A stretch of DNA of 64,000 bases, taken from Streptomyces laurentii (lineage in GTDB: Bacteria; Actinomycetota; Actinomycetes; Streptomycetales; Streptomycetaceae). Position 1 is the stretch's first letter. Each line of letters begins with the position of its first letter. This document shows positions 36,104 to 45,354 of this stretch, one piece after another. Location of the stretch: contig AP017424.1 of assembly GCA_002355495.1 (NCBI GenBank), forward strand, positions 2,418,001 to 2,482,000. Direction: 5' to 3'. The translations under genes were made by a program, and so were the position numbers. Below the pieces are notes generated by a model. The model was not told the origin of the DNA. It saw nothing but the letters and a program-made list of their open reading frames with translations, and made no database searches.

Positions 36104-37585
36104 ATGCCCCCGTCCCCCGTGCGGGCGCGCACCTCACCCTGGCTGATCGTCGCCCTGCTCTGCGTCGGCCAGATGATGATCGTGCTCGACCAGAACATCG
36201 TGAACGTCGCCCTTCCCGCCGTACAACGCGGCCTCGGGCTCTCCTCCGGGAACCTGGTCTGGGTGGTGAACGCGTACGTCATCCCCTTCGGCGGGCTCCT
36301 GCTGCTCGCCGGGCGGCTCGGCGATCTGCTCGGGCGGAAGACGGTGTTCCTCACCGGCGTCGTGCTGTTCAGCGCCGCGTCGGTGCTGTGCGGTCTCGCG
36401 GACAGCGAGACGGCCCTGATCGCGTCCCGCTTCCTTCAGGGCATCGGCGGGGCGATCACCTCCGCCTGCCTCCTGGGCATGGTCGCGACCGTGTTCCCCG
36501 AGGGGCGGAAGCGGGCCCAGGCCATCGCCGCCTACAGCTTCGCGTCGGCGGGCGGCGGGGCGGCCGGGCCGCTGCTCGGGGGTGTCCTGACCGAATGGCT
36601 CGACTGGCACTGGATCTTCTTCATCAACGCGCCGATCGGCGCCGTCCTCGTCCTCGCCGGCGTACGGGCGCTGCCCCGGGAGCGGGGCGAGGGGCTGAGG
36701 CAGGGCCAGGGCCAGGGCATCGACCTCCTCGGCGCCCTGCTGGTCACCGGCGGCATGACGCTCCTCGTGTACGCGATCGTGGACGCCGAGCGGATCGGCT
36801 GGACGGCGGCCCGGACCCTGCTCCTCGGACCGCTCGCCCTCCTCCTGCTGATCGGCTTCGTCACCCGCCAGGCCACGGCCGCCACCCCGCTGCTGCCGCT
36901 GCGGCTGTTCCGCTCGCGGAGTCTGGCGGCGGCCAATCTCGTCCAGTTCCTCCTCATCGCCGGCATGTTCGGCCTGCTGTTCTTCGGGACGCTCTATCTC
37001 CAACGGGTCCGGGGGTACGGGGCGTTGCGGGCCGGACTCGGGTTCGCGCCCATCGCCGTCGTGATCGCGGCGGTGTCCCTCGGCCTGTCGGCCCGGCTCC
37101 TCACCCGGTTCGGCCCGCGCGCCCTGCTTCTCACGGGGCTCGGGCTCGTGACCACGGCGTTCGTCCTGCTGTCGTTCGCCCGCGCCGACGGTGTCTACGC
37201 GGTCGACTTCCTCCCGGCCGGTCTCGTCATGGGACTGGGCTTCGGGCTCGCCGCACCGGCCATGACGGGCCTCGGCATGGCCGCCGTGGCACCGGCCGAG
37301 GCCGGTATCACCTCCGGACTCTTCAACACCACCCAGCAGCTCGGCGGAGCGATCGGTCTCACGGTTCTGAGCACCCTCGCCAACGCCCGCGCGGACGCCC
37401 TCGCCGCCGCCGGGAAGAGTCGGGCGGACGCGCTGATCGGCGGCTATCACACGGCCTTCCTGACGGCCGCCGGATGCGCGCTCGCCGCCCTGCTCGTCGG
37501 CGCCGTCCTGCTCAAGGCCGCGCCGTCCGCGCACGCGGTCGAGGAGAACCCGGTGCCGCACGGAATGGACGCCGTGGCGGCCTGA
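36104..37585 (+). CDS. DHA2-family MFS drug exporter (EmrB/QacA type)
   Basis: This 493-residue inner-membrane proton antiporter has 14 predicted helices. Family motifs are VLDQNIVNVALPAVQRGLG in TM1 (motif D1), GGLLLLAGRLGDLLGRK between TM2 and TM3 (motif A), RFLQGIGGAI (motif B), and GGAAGPLLGGVLTEWLDWHWIFFIN (motif C region). It exports hydrophobic drugs or a secondary metabolite. The ATG at 36104 follows AGGAAGG. It is followed after 79 bp by a methyltransferase gene in the same direction. Confidence 0.94.
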   Translation: MPPSPVRARTSPWLIVALLCVGQMMIVLDQNIVNVALPAVQRGLGLSSGNLVWVVNAYVIPFGGLLLLAGRLGDLLGRKTVFLTGVVLFSAASVLCGLADSETALIASRFLQGIGGAITSACLLGMVATVFPEGRKRAQAIAAYSFASAGGGAAGPLLGGVLTEWLDWHWIFFINAPIGAVLVLAGVRALPRERGEGLRQGQGQGIDLLGALLVTGGMTLLVYAIVDAERIGWTAARTLLLGPLALLLLIGFVTRQATAATPLLPLRLFRSRSLAAANLVQFLLIAGMFGLLFFGTLYLQRVRGYGALRAGLGFAPIAVVIAAVSLGLSARLLTRFGPRALLLTGLGLVTTAFVLLSFARADGVYAVDFLPAGLVMGLGFGLAAPAMTGLGMAAVAPAEAGITSGLFNTTQQLGGAIGLTVLSTLANARADALAAAGKSRADALIGGYHTAFLTAAGCALAALLVGAVLLKAAPSAHAVEENPVPHGMDAVAA

Positions 37586-37664
37586 CGTCGCGGGCCGGGA
37601 CCGGCCGGGCGCCCCGTCCGGACCGGCGGGCGGGCGCGCCGGCGGCCGAACTACCCTCGCGGGC

Positions 37665-38342
37665 ATGGTCGAACACGAAGCCCTCCGTGCCACCCGCCAG
37701 GCCTACGACGATGTCGCCTCCACCTACGCGGACCTCTTCCGCGACTCCCTCCGCGACCTGCCCCTGGACCGCGCGATCCTGAACGCCTTCGCCGAACTCG
37801 CCCGCGCCGCGGGGGACGGCCGGGTCGCGGATCTGGGGTGCGGTCCGGGCCATGTCACCGCGTACCTGGAAGAGTCGGGGACTTCGGCCTTCGGCATCGA
37901 CGCCTCGCCCGCGATGATCGAGCTGGCCCGGCGGTTCTCTCCCGGCCTGCGGTTCGAGGTCGGCTCGATGACCGCGCTAAACCTTCCCGACGACGCCCTC
38001 GGCGGAGTCCTCTCCCGGTGGTCCGTCATCCACACCCCGCCCGCCGAACTCCCGCCGATACTCGCCGAGTTCCACCGGGTCCTGGCTCCGGGCGGCCATC
38101 TGCTGATCGGCTTCTCGGCGACCGACGGCGCCGCGCACCCTACGCGGGAGTTCGATCACGCGGTCGCGCCCGCCTACCGCTGGTGGCCCGACCATCTGGC
38201 CGCGCTGCTGCGCGCGACCGGGCTGACCGAGGTGGCCCGGATGGTGCGCGAGCCCGAGCCCACCGACCTCCGGCAGTTCCAGGAGGTCCACCTGCTCGCC
38301 CGCAAGGCACCGACGGCCGCTCCCGGCGCCGACGGCTCTTGA
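37665..38342 (+). CDS. Class I SAM-dependent methyltransferase
   Basis: This 225-residue cytoplasmic methyltransferase has motif I VADLGCGPGHVTAYL, the acidic residue in FGIDASPAMIEL, motif II VLSRWSVIHTPP and motif III LAPGGHLLIGF. The C-terminal half carries small-molecule methyltransferase features (RWWPDHLAALLRATGL). The substrate is unknown. The ATG at 37665 gives the usual helical lead-in (ATRQAYDDVASTYADLF). Confidence 0.93.
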   Translation: MVEHEALRATRQAYDDVASTYADLFRDSLRDLPLDRAILNAFAELARAAGDGRVADLGCGPGHVTAYLEESGTSAFGIDASPAMIELARRFSPGLRFEVGSMTALNLPDDALGGVLSRWSVIHTPPAELPPILAEFHRVLAPGGHLLIGFSATDGAAHPTREFDHAVAPAYRWWPDHLAALLRATGLTEVARMVREPEPTDLRQFQEVHLLARKAPTAAPGADGS

Positions 38343-38358
38343 CGGCTCTCCGCCCCAA

Positions 38359-38373
38359 TAGGAAACTTTCCTA
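38359..38373 (+). promoter_or_regulatory. Palindromic operator TAGGAAA-C-TTTCCTA of the sugar locus
   Basis: This is a perfect 15-bp palindrome with a single central base, 45 bp upstream of the ROK regulator start and AT-rich against its surroundings. Palindromes of this TTAGGAAA/TTTCCTAA type are usual for ROK regulators. It is a probable autoregulatory and operon operator; binding is inferred. Confidence 0.65.
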
Positions 38374-38418
38374 ACAGTACGGCCGCGACAGGGGCGGGGA
38401 CAGGGGGACGGAGACGTC

Positions 38419-39699
38419 ATGGCGAGTACGGCTCCGGACCGGGATCCCGGCACCGGCACCGGCGCGGGCCCGCGCACGGGCGGCGGCGGGGCCGCCACGC
38501 CCGGCACCCCGCGGACGCTGCGGGCGATGAACGACCGGGCCGCGCTCGATCTGCTGCTCGCGCACGGCCCCTTGTCACGGCCCCGGATCGGCCGGCTGAC
38601 CGGCCTGTCCAAGCCCACCGCGTCCCAGCTCCTCGCCCGCCTCGAAGCCGCCGGACTCGTCGAGGCGACCGGTGTCTCGGAGGGCCGCCCCGGACCGAAC
38701 GCGCGGCTGTACGCGGTGAATCCGCGCGCCGCGTACGCCGCCGGGCTCGACGTCACCGCCGACCGGATCCACGCGGCCGTCGCCGACGTGACGGGCGAGA
38801 TCGTCGGGGAGTTCCGGCTGCCCGCCACGACAGCGGTGCCCGGCGGGGTCGTGGGCCGGGTGGCCGGTGCGCTGCTGGGGGCCGCCGAGGAGGCCGGGCT
38901 CGCCCTCGGAGCCGTACACCGTCTGGTCATCGGCACCCCCGGGGCCTTCGACCCGGCCACCGGGCGGCTCCGCTACGCCGCCCATCTGCCCGGCTGGCAC
39001 TCCCCCACCCTGCTCGAAGAGTTGGCGGACGCGCTGCCGATGCCGGTCGCGTACGAGAACGACGTCAACCTCGTCGCCCTCGCCGAGCAGCGGACCGGCG
39101 CCGCGCGCGGGCACGAGGACTTCGTGCTGCTGTGGAACGAGACCGGCCTCGGCGCCGCGCTCGTGCTCGGCGGCCGGCTGCACCGCGGGGTCACCGGCGG
39201 CGCCGGGGAGGTCGGCCTGCTGCCGGTGCCCGGCACCCCGCTGGTCCGGCGGGTCGCGCAGGCGGGTGCGGGCGGCTTCCAGGAACTGGCGGGCGTCCGG
39301 CCGTTCCTGCGGCTCGCCGGCGCGTGCGGGATCGAGCCCGGCGGACCGCCGTACGTGCCGGCCGCCGCCCGGCTGCTCGCCGAGGCCGCCGAACGGCACG
39401 GGGAGGACGAGCGGTACGCCCGGCTTCTCGACGCGTACGCCGAGCGCCTCGCCGTCGGCGTCGCCGCCCTCGTCGCCGTCCTCGACCCCGGACTCGTCGT
39501 CCTGTCCGGCGCGGCGCTCCGTCCCGGCGGGGAGCCCCTGCTCGCCCGCGTCCAGGCACACCTCGCCGAACTCTCCGACGCACAGCCCCGGTTGGTGCTC
39601 GGTGCCGTCGAACGGCGACCCGTGCTGCGCGGCGCACTGCAATCGGCCCTCGCCGCCACCCGCGACGAAGTCTTCGACACCTCCCGCCGACCCCGCTGA
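38419..39699 (+). CDS. ROK-family transcriptional regulator
   Basis: This 426-residue regulator has an N-terminal winged helix (about 38-100: ALDLLLAHGPLSRPRIGRLT, LSKPTASQLLARLEAAGLVE) followed by a sugar-kinase-like ROK domain (VTADRIHAAVADVTGEIVGE, then AYENDVNLVALAEQRTGAAR). The usual zinc-binding CxCGxxGC motif after GGAGEVG is replaced by LLPVPGTPLVRR, so the zinc site is lost. The first 30 residues are G/T/P-rich and disordered. It is followed directly by a sugar ABC operon in the same direction and preceded by a palindrome, so it is the probable sugar-responsive repressor. Confidence 0.92.
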   Translation: MASTAPDRDPGTGTGAGPRTGGGGAATPGTPRTLRAMNDRAALDLLLAHGPLSRPRIGRLTGLSKPTASQLLARLEAAGLVEATGVSEGRPGPNARLYAVNPRAAYAAGLDVTADRIHAAVADVTGEIVGEFRLPATTAVPGGVVGRVAGALLGAAEEAGLALGAVHRLVIGTPGAFDPATGRLRYAAHLPGWHSPTLLEELADALPMPVAYENDVNLVALAEQRTGAARGHEDFVLLWNETGLGAALVLGGRLHRGVTGGAGEVGLLPVPGTPLVRRVAQAGAGGFQELAGVRPFLRLAGACGIEPGGPPYVPAAARLLAEAAERHGEDERYARLLDAYAERLAVGVAALVAVLDPGLVVLSGAALRPGGEPLLARVQAHLAELSDAQPRLVLGAVERRPVLRGALQSALAATRDEVFDTSRRPR

Positions 39700-39764
39700 C
39701 CCCCCAGCCCAGCCCCGCTCCCGCCCTCTCCTCTCCCCCCACCGTCCGACCGGAGACCACCGTC

Positions 39765-41126
39765 ATGCCGCCCGCCCCACCTCACCGGCGCGCCTTCGCC
39801 GCCCTCGCCGCCGTCGGCACCGCCCTGGCGCTGGCCCTGTCCGCCACCGCGTGCACCGGCGCCCCGCGCGGCGGAGCCGACGACGACCCCGGCGCCCGGA
39901 CCACGATCACCTTCTGGCATCCCTGGTCGGCGCCCTCCGAGGTCCGGGCCATCGACGCGGACATCGCACGGTTCGAGAAGGCCCACCCCCGCATCAAGGT
40001 CGATGTCGTCGGCGGCATCGACGACGACAAGCTCAACCAGGCGCTGCGCGGCGGAGGGTCGAGGAGTCCGGACGTCGTCACCTCCTTCGAGACCGCCAAC
40101 GTCGGCCGGTTCTGCTCCTCGGGCGCTCTCGCCGACCTCGCCCCGTTCATCGAGAAGTCCGGGCTCGACCTGGCGAAGACCTTCCCGAAGCCCCTGCTCG
40201 ACTACACGCAGTTCCAGGGCGTGCGCTGCACGATGCCGCTGCTCACCGACGCGTACGGGCTCTACTACAACAAGGACGCCTTCAAGGCGGCCGGCATCGA
40301 CGGCCCGCCGGTGACCTGGTCCGAGTTCCGCGCCGACGCCAAGGCGCTGACCAAGCCGCGCGGCGACGGATACGACCAGGTCGGCTTCCTGCCGAACTAC
40401 CACGGCTACGAGAACAACATCGAGCACTATCTGGGCAGTTGGGGCCCGCGATACTTCGACTCGCACGGCAAGGCGTTCCTCGCCCTCGATCCCGCCGTCG
40501 GGGAACTGATGTTCTTCCAGCAGAAGATGGTCCGCGAACTCGGCGGCTACGAGAAGCTGGAGCGGTTCCGCACGGGTCTCGGGGACGAGTTCGGTGCCGA
40601 GCACCCCTTCCAGACCGGCCAGGTCGCCATGCAGATGGACGGCGAGTGGCGGCTCGGCATGGCCATGGACGCCAAGGTGCCGTTCGAGATCGGCGTGGCG
40701 CCGATGCCCGTCCCGGACGAGGACCGGCTCGACTACGGCAAGGGGTTCCTCTCCGGCACGGTCATGGGGGTCTCCGCGCACAGCCGGAAGCAGAACGCCG
40801 CCTGGGAGCTGGTCGAGTTCCTGACCACCGACACCGAGGCCGTCGTCGCCTTCGCCAACGACATCCGCAACGTCCCCTCCACCTTCGCCGCGCTCAAGTC
40901 CCCGGATCTGAAGCTCGATCCACGCTTCAGGACCTTCCTCGACATCGCCCGCCACAAGCGGTCCAACACGGCGCCCGGCACCCTCGACGGCGGCGCGTAT
41001 CTCCGCACCCTCCAGGACTTCGCCTACCGGTTCGAGAAGGAGAAGGACACCCGCGGCCTCATCCCCGGACTCCTGCGGACGGAACGGCAGATCGACGCCG
41101 ACATGGCCCAGGCCGAGCGAGGATGA
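39765..41126 (+). CDS. Sugar ABC transporter substrate-binding lipoprotein
   Basis: This 453-residue extracytoplasmic lipoprotein belongs to the family 1 solute-binding proteins (MalE/UgpB-like). The signal sequence ends LSATAC-TG at about residue 30, giving the lipid-anchor cysteine. Core motifs are ITFWHPWSAPSEVRAIDADI, SPDVVTSFE, LYYNKDAFKAAGI and MQMDGEWRLGM. The ATG at 39765 follows GGAG. Its stop overlaps the permease start by ATGA. The ligand is probably an oligosaccharide, given the GH4 glycosidase downstream. Confidence 0.93.
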   Translation: MPPAPPHRRAFAALAAVGTALALALSATACTGAPRGGADDDPGARTTITFWHPWSAPSEVRAIDADIARFEKAHPRIKVDVVGGIDDDKLNQALRGGGSRSPDVVTSFETANVGRFCSSGALADLAPFIEKSGLDLAKTFPKPLLDYTQFQGVRCTMPLLTDAYGLYYNKDAFKAAGIDGPPVTWSEFRADAKALTKPRGDGYDQVGFLPNYHGYENNIEHYLGSWGPRYFDSHGKAFLALDPAVGELMFFQQKMVRELGGYEKLERFRTGLGDEFGAEHPFQTGQVAMQMDGEWRLGMAMDAKVPFEIGVAPMPVPDEDRLDYGKGFLSGTVMGVSAHSRKQNAAWELVEFLTTDTEAVVAFANDIRNVPSTFAALKSPDLKLDPRFRTFLDIARHKRSNTAPGTLDGGAYLRTLQDFAYRFEKEKDTRGLIPGLLRTERQIDADMAQAERG

Positions 41127-42067
41127 CCGCCACCCTCCGGACGAGACGCCGGCGCCGGGCCCTTCGCACCCTCGCCTTCCTGTCGCCGTGGCTGGTCGGC
41201 TTCGGGGCCTTCTTCGGGTACCCGCTGGCCGCGACCGTCTCCTTCTCCTTCATGAGCTACGACGGGTTCGCCGCACCGTCGTTCGCCGGACTCTCCAACT
41301 GGTCGTACGTCTTCGGCGACTCGCCGCTGTTCTGGCCCGCGCTGCGCAACACCCTGTGGCTGGTGGTCGTGACGACCGCCTGCCGGGTCGTCTTCGGGCT
41401 CGGCGTCGGCATGCTCGTCACCCGGATCAAGCGGGGCGCGGGGCTGCTGCGCACCCTGTTCTTCCTGCCGTCTCTCGCGCCGCCGGTCGCCGCGACCCTC
41501 GCCTTCGTCTTCCTCCTCAACCCCGGCACCGGGCCGGTGAACGGCCTGCTCGCGCGGGCCGGGATCGACGGGCCCGCCTGGTTCGACGACCCGGCGTGGG
41601 CCAAGCCCGCGCTCACCGTGCTCGCGGTGTGGGGCGTCGGCGACCTGATGGTGATCTTCCTGGCCGCGCTGCTCGACGTCCCGAGGGAGCAGTACGAGGC
41701 GGCGGAGCTGGACGGGGCCTCGGCGTGGCAGCGGTTCCGGTACGTGACGCTGCCGAACATCGCGCCCGTCGTCCTGTTCGCCGTGGTCACCGGCGTCATC
41801 CAGGCGACGCAGTACTACGCCGAGCCGCTGGTCGCCGGGAAGGTCGCCTCGGGCGCCGTCAGTGGCTCCGGCCGGCCCTTCGAGCCCGGCTACCCCGACC
41901 GCTCCACGCTGACCCTGTCCCAGCTCGTCTACCAGCAGGGCTTCCAGCGCTTCGACTACGGGGCGGCGAGTGTCGTCGCCCTCGTCCTGTTCGCCCTCGC
42001 CCTGGCCTTCACCGCGCTGCTGATACGGCGGCGCGGCGGCAGCGCGCTCACCGGGGCGGGTGACTGA
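41123..42067 (+). CDS. Sugar ABC transporter permease, MalF type
   Basis: This 314-residue inner-membrane permease has six helices starting LAFLSPWLVGFGAFFGYPLA. The EAA loop that docks the ATPase reads EQYEAAELDGASAWQRFRYV. The start overlaps the lipoprotein stop by four bases. It works with the MalG-type permease 3 bp downstream. The operon contains no ATPase gene. Confidence 0.94.
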   Translation: MTATLRTRRRRRALRTLAFLSPWLVGFGAFFGYPLAATVSFSFMSYDGFAAPSFAGLSNWSYVFGDSPLFWPALRNTLWLVVVTTACRVVFGLGVGMLVTRIKRGAGLLRTLFFLPSLAPPVAATLAFVFLLNPGTGPVNGLLARAGIDGPAWFDDPAWAKPALTVLAVWGVGDLMVIFLAALLDVPREQYEAAELDGASAWQRFRYVTLPNIAPVVLFAVVTGVIQATQYYAEPLVAGKVASGAVSGSGRPFEPGYPDRSTLTLSQLVYQQGFQRFDYGAASVVALVLFALALAFTALLIRRRGGSALTGAGD

Positions 42068-42070
42068 GCG

Positions 42071-43033
42071 ATGGGCCTTCTGTCCGACTCGTCGGAGGTA
42101 CGGGAAGAGTCCGGGCCCCCGTCCCACGCGCCCCGGCGCCCCCGTACCCGAGTTCCCCGTACCCGCGCCCCCCGTACCCCCGCACCCCGTACCGCCCGCG
42201 CCGTCCGCCGAGCCGCCGTCCTGCACTGGATCGCGGTGCACGCGCTCGCCGTCGCCGCCACGCTGTTCTTCGTCCTCCCCTTCGTCTTCGTCCTCCTCAC
42301 CTCGCTGATGAGCGACCAGCAGGCCCTCACCCGCGACCTCACCCCCGACACCTGGGCGTGGGGCAACTACACGGCCGTGCTCACCGACCCCGACTTCCTC
42401 CTCTGGTGGTGCAACAGCCTGCTGTACGCGGGACTCGGCACCGTCCTCACCGTGGTGTCGTCCGTCCCCGTCGCGTACGCGCTCGCCACCTTCCGCTTCC
42501 GCGGCGAACGGCTGGTCCTGACCCTGGTCGTCGCCACGATGATGCTGCCGCCGCAGGTCCTCGTCGTCCCGATGTACCTGTTCTGGGCCCGGCAGCTGGA
42601 CCTGTCCGGCACCCTGTGGCCGCTGATCGTCCCGCTGGCCTTCGGCGACGCCTTCTCGATCTTCCTGCTGCGCCAGTTCCTGCTGACGATCCCCCGCGAC
42701 TACCTCGACGCGGCCCGCGTCGACGGCTGCGGGGAACTGCGCGTCCTGCTCCGGATCGTGCTGCCGCTGGCGAAACCGGGCCTCGCCGCGATCGCGCTCT
42801 TCCAGTTCTTCGCCGCCTGGAACGACTACTTCGGGCCGCAGATCTACGCCTCCGAGAACCCGTCCGCGTGGACCCTGAGCTACGGCCTGGAGTCCTTCAA
42901 GGGCGTGCACCACACCGAATGGAATCTGACCATGGCCGCGACCGTCCTGGTCACGGCCCCCGTGATCCTCGTGTTCTTCCTCGCCCAGAAAGCCTTCGTC
43001 GAGGGAGTCACGCGCACCGGAGTGAAGGGTTAG
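42071..43033 (+). CDS. Sugar ABC transporter permease, MalG type
   Basis: This 320-residue inner-membrane permease has six helices. The EAA motif is DYLDAARVDGCGELRVLLRI. Before the first helix there is an unusual basic leader of repeated PRT/APRT units (RRPRTRVPRTRAPRTPAPRT), encoded by 15-bp DNA repeats. It starts 3 bp after the MalF-type gene and is followed 9 bp later by the GH4 gene. Confidence 0.93.
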   Translation: MGLLSDSSEVREESGPPSHAPRRPRTRVPRTRAPRTPAPRTARAVRRAAVLHWIAVHALAVAATLFFVLPFVFVLLTSLMSDQQALTRDLTPDTWAWGNYTAVLTDPDFLLWWCNSLLYAGLGTVLTVVSSVPVAYALATFRFRGERLVLTLVVATMMLPPQVLVVPMYLFWARQLDLSGTLWPLIVPLAFGDAFSIFLLRQFLLTIPRDYLDAARVDGCGELRVLLRIVLPLAKPGLAAIALFQFFAAWNDYFGPQIYASENPSAWTLSYGLESFKGVHHTEWNLTMAATVLVTAPVILVFFLAQKAFVEGVTRTGVKG

Positions 43034-43042
43034 CCGACTGAT

Positions 43043-44377
43043 ATGAAGCTCGCTGTCGTGGGGGGCGGCTCCACCTACACCCCCGAACTGATCGACGGGT
43101 TCGCGCGGCTGCGCGCGACCCTGCCCGTCACCGAACTCGTCCTCGTCGACCCGGCCGCCGACCGGCTCGGCCTGGTCGGCGGACTGGCCCGGCGGATCTT
43201 CGCCAAGCAGGGCCACGAGGGACGCATCGTCACCACCTCCGACCTGGACGCGGGCGTCGAGGGCGCCGACGCCGTCCTGCTCCAGCTGCGGGTCGGCGGC
43301 CAGGCCGCCCGGCAGCGGGACGAGACCTGGCCGCTGGAATGCGGCTGCGTCGGCCAGGAGACCACCGGCGCGGGCGGCCTCGCCAAGGCGCTGCGCACGG
43401 TCCCCGTGGTCCTCGACATCGCCGAACGCGTCCGCCGCACCAACCCGAACGCCTGGATCATCGACTTCACCAACCCGGTCGGCATCGTCACCCGGGCACT
43501 GCTCCAGGCCGGGCACAAGGCCGTCGGCCTGTGCAACGTGGCGATCGGCCTCCAGCGGAAGTTCGCCGCGCGGCTCGGCGTCGACCCGTCCGCCCTCCAC
43601 CTCGACCACGTCGGCCTCAACCACCTGACCTGGGAGACCGGGGTACGGCTCGGCGGGCCCGGAGGCGAGAACGTGCTGCCCCGGCTGCTCGCCGAACACG
43701 GCGACGCCATCGCCGACGACCTGCGGCTGCCGCGCTCCGTCCTCGACCGGCTCGGTGTCGTCCCCTCGTACTACCTGCGCTACTTCTACTCCCACGACGC
43801 CGTCGTCGAGGAACTGCGCACCAAGCCGTCGCGGGCCGCCGAGGTCGCGGAGATGGAGCGGCGGCTCCTGGAGATGTACGGGGACCCGGCGCTCGACGAG
43901 AAGCCGGAGCTGCTCGCCAAGCGGGGCGGCGCCTTCTACTCGGAGGCGGCGGTCGACCTGGCGGCGGCGCTGCTGGGCGGGACGTCCGGCGGCCGGGCGT
44001 CCGGTGGCGGGGCGGCCGGTGGCGGGGCGGCCGGCGGCGGGGCGGCCGGCGGGGGGTCCCCGTACCAGGTGGTGAACACGTACAACAACGGCACGCTGCC
44101 CTTCCTGCCCGACGACGCCGTGGTGGAGGTGCAGGCGGCGGTCGGGCCGAAGGGCGCGGTGCCGCTGCCGGTGCCGGCCCTCGACCCGCTGTACACGGGG
44201 CTGATCGCGCACGTCACCGCCTACGAGGACCTGGCCCTGGACGCGGCGCTGCGCGGCGGCCGGGACCGGGTGTTCAAGGCCCTGCTCGCGCACCCGCTGA
44301 TCGGGCAGACCGAGCGGGCGGACGGGCTGACCGACCGGCTGATCGCGCACAACCGGGAGCACCTGGCGTGGGCGTGA
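43043..44377 (+). CDS. GH4 glycosidase (6-phospho-beta-glucosidase type)
   Basis: This 444-residue cytoplasmic enzyme uses NAD+ and a divalent metal for redox-assisted glycoside cleavage. The N-terminal NAD site is VVGGGSTYTPELIDGF. The metal/catalytic region includes FTNPVGIVT, the cysteine in GLCNVAIGLQ, and DHVGLNHLTW. Residues about 312-339 are a glycine/alanine insertion built of GGGAA units from 15-bp DNA repeats, just before the conserved VVNTYNNGTLPFLPDD. It overlaps the kinase gene downstream. Because the importer delivers unphosphorylated sugar, either the kinase acts first or this enzyme accepts free disaccharides. Confidence 0.93.
   Translation: MKLAVVGGGSTYTPELIDGFARLRATLPVTELVLVDPAADRLGLVGGLARRIFAKQGHEGRIVTTSDLDAGVEGADAVLLQLRVGGQAARQRDETWPLECGCVGQETTGAGGLAKALRTVPVVLDIAERVRRTNPNAWIIDFTNPVGIVTRALLQAGHKAVGLCNVAIGLQRKFAARLGVDPSALHLDHVGLNHLTWETGVRLGGPGGENVLPRLLAEHGDAIADDLRLPRSVLDRLGVVPSYYLRYFYSHDAVVEELRTKPSRAAEVAEMERRLLEMYGDPALDEKPELLAKRGGAFYSEAAVDLAAALLGGTSGGRASGGGAAGGGAAGGGAAGGGSPYQVVNTYNNGTLPFLPDDAVVEVQAAVGPKGAVPLPVPALDPLYTGLIAHVTAYEDLALDAALRGGRDRVFKALLAHPLIGQTERADGLTDRLIAHNREHLAWA
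43979..44057 (+). repeat. In-frame 15-bp tandem repeats inside the GH4 gene
   Basis: At least three copies of a GGCGGGGCGGCCGGT-like 15-mer with decaying flanking copies encode GGGAA units. The array keeps the frame and lies in a predicted surface loop. Confidence 0.75.
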
Positions 44378-45354
44378 ACCTGAACGGCGCGCTGCTCGCG
44401 ATCGACGCGGGGAACAGCAAGACGGACGCGGCGGTGCTCGCACGTGACGGCACGGTCCTGGGAGAGGCGCGCGGCGGCGGGTTCCAGCCGCCGGTGGTCG
44501 GGGTCGAGGCGGCCGTCGACGTGCTCGCGGAGATCGTCGGGCGGGCGTGGGAGGCGGCGGGCGGCGGTGCTCTCCCGCCGGCCTTCGCCCGGGTCGCGGC
44601 CTGCCTCGCGAACGCCGATCTGCCGGTCGAGGAAGAGGAGTTGGCGGCGGCGCTGACGGCGCGCGGCTGGAGCCCCTCGACCCGGGTCCACAACGACACC
44701 TTCGCGCTGCTGCGCGCCGGGGTCGACGAGCCGCGCGGGGTCGCCGTGGTGTGCGGCGCCGGGATCAACTGCGCGGGGATGCTGCCGGACGGGCGGACGG
44801 CCCGGTTCCCGGCGCTCGGGAAGATATCCGGGGACTGGGGCGGGGGCGGCGGGCTGGCCGAGGAGGCGCTGTGGTTCGCCGCGCGCGCCGAGGACGGCCG
44901 GGGCGAGGCCACGGCCCTGGCCCGCGCGCTGCCCGGGCACTTCGGGCTGCCGTCGGTGTACGCGCTGATCGAGGCGCTGCACCGGGGGCGGCTGCCGGCG
45001 GAGCGCCGGCACGAGCTGACGCCAGTCCTGTTCCGTACGATCGCGGAGGGCGACCCGGTCGCGCGGTCGCTGGTGGACCGGCTCGCCGAGGAGGTCGTGG
45101 CGATGGCCGCGGTCGCGCTGGGGCGGCTCGGGCTGCTGGACGACGAGGCGCCGGTGGTGCTCGGCGGCAGCGTGCTGGCGGCGCGTCACCCGCGGCTGGA
45201 CGAGGGGATCGCCGAGCGGCTGGCGGCGAAGGCCCCGAAGGCGGTGATCCGGGTGGTGACGGCGCCGCCGGTGCTGGGCGCCGGGCTGCTCGCGCTGGAC
45301 GCGGAGCGGGCGGGGCCCAAGGCGGCGGCGCGGCTGCGGGCGCACTACGCGTAG
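44368..45354 (+). CDS. BadF/BcrA-type sugar kinase (N-acetylglucosamine kinase-like)
   Basis: This 328-residue cytoplasmic ATPase-fold kinase has phosphate loop 1 LLAIDAGNSKTDAAVLARDG, the second phosphate motif VVCGAGINCAG, the GKISGDWGGGGGLAEEALW region typical of GlcNAc kinases, and the adenosine motif PVVLGGSVLAAR. The GTG at 44368 is preferred because GGGAG lies 8 bp upstream; the GTG at 44374 overlaps the GH4 stop as GTGA and is an alternative. It presumably phosphorylates the sugar released or imported by this operon. Confidence 0.88.
   Translation: MGVNLNGALLAIDAGNSKTDAAVLARDGTVLGEARGGGFQPPVVGVEAAVDVLAEIVGRAWEAAGGGALPPAFARVAACLANADLPVEEEELAAALTARGWSPSTRVHNDTFALLRAGVDEPRGVAVVCGAGINCAGMLPDGRTARFPALGKISGDWGGGGGLAEEALWFAARAEDGRGEATALARALPGHFGLPSVYALIEALHRGRLPAERRHELTPVLFRTIAEGDPVARSLVDRLAEEVVAMAAVALGRLGLLDDEAPVVLGGSVLAARHPRLDEGIAERLAAKAPKAVIRVVTAPPVLGAGLLALDAERAGPKAAARLRAHYA

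Noticed and set aside
41024..44443. Open frame of 1139 codons on the minus strand
   Set aside because: It is opposite the sugar permease and GH4 genes, which have clear family motifs; the minus frame is low-complexity shadow sequence.
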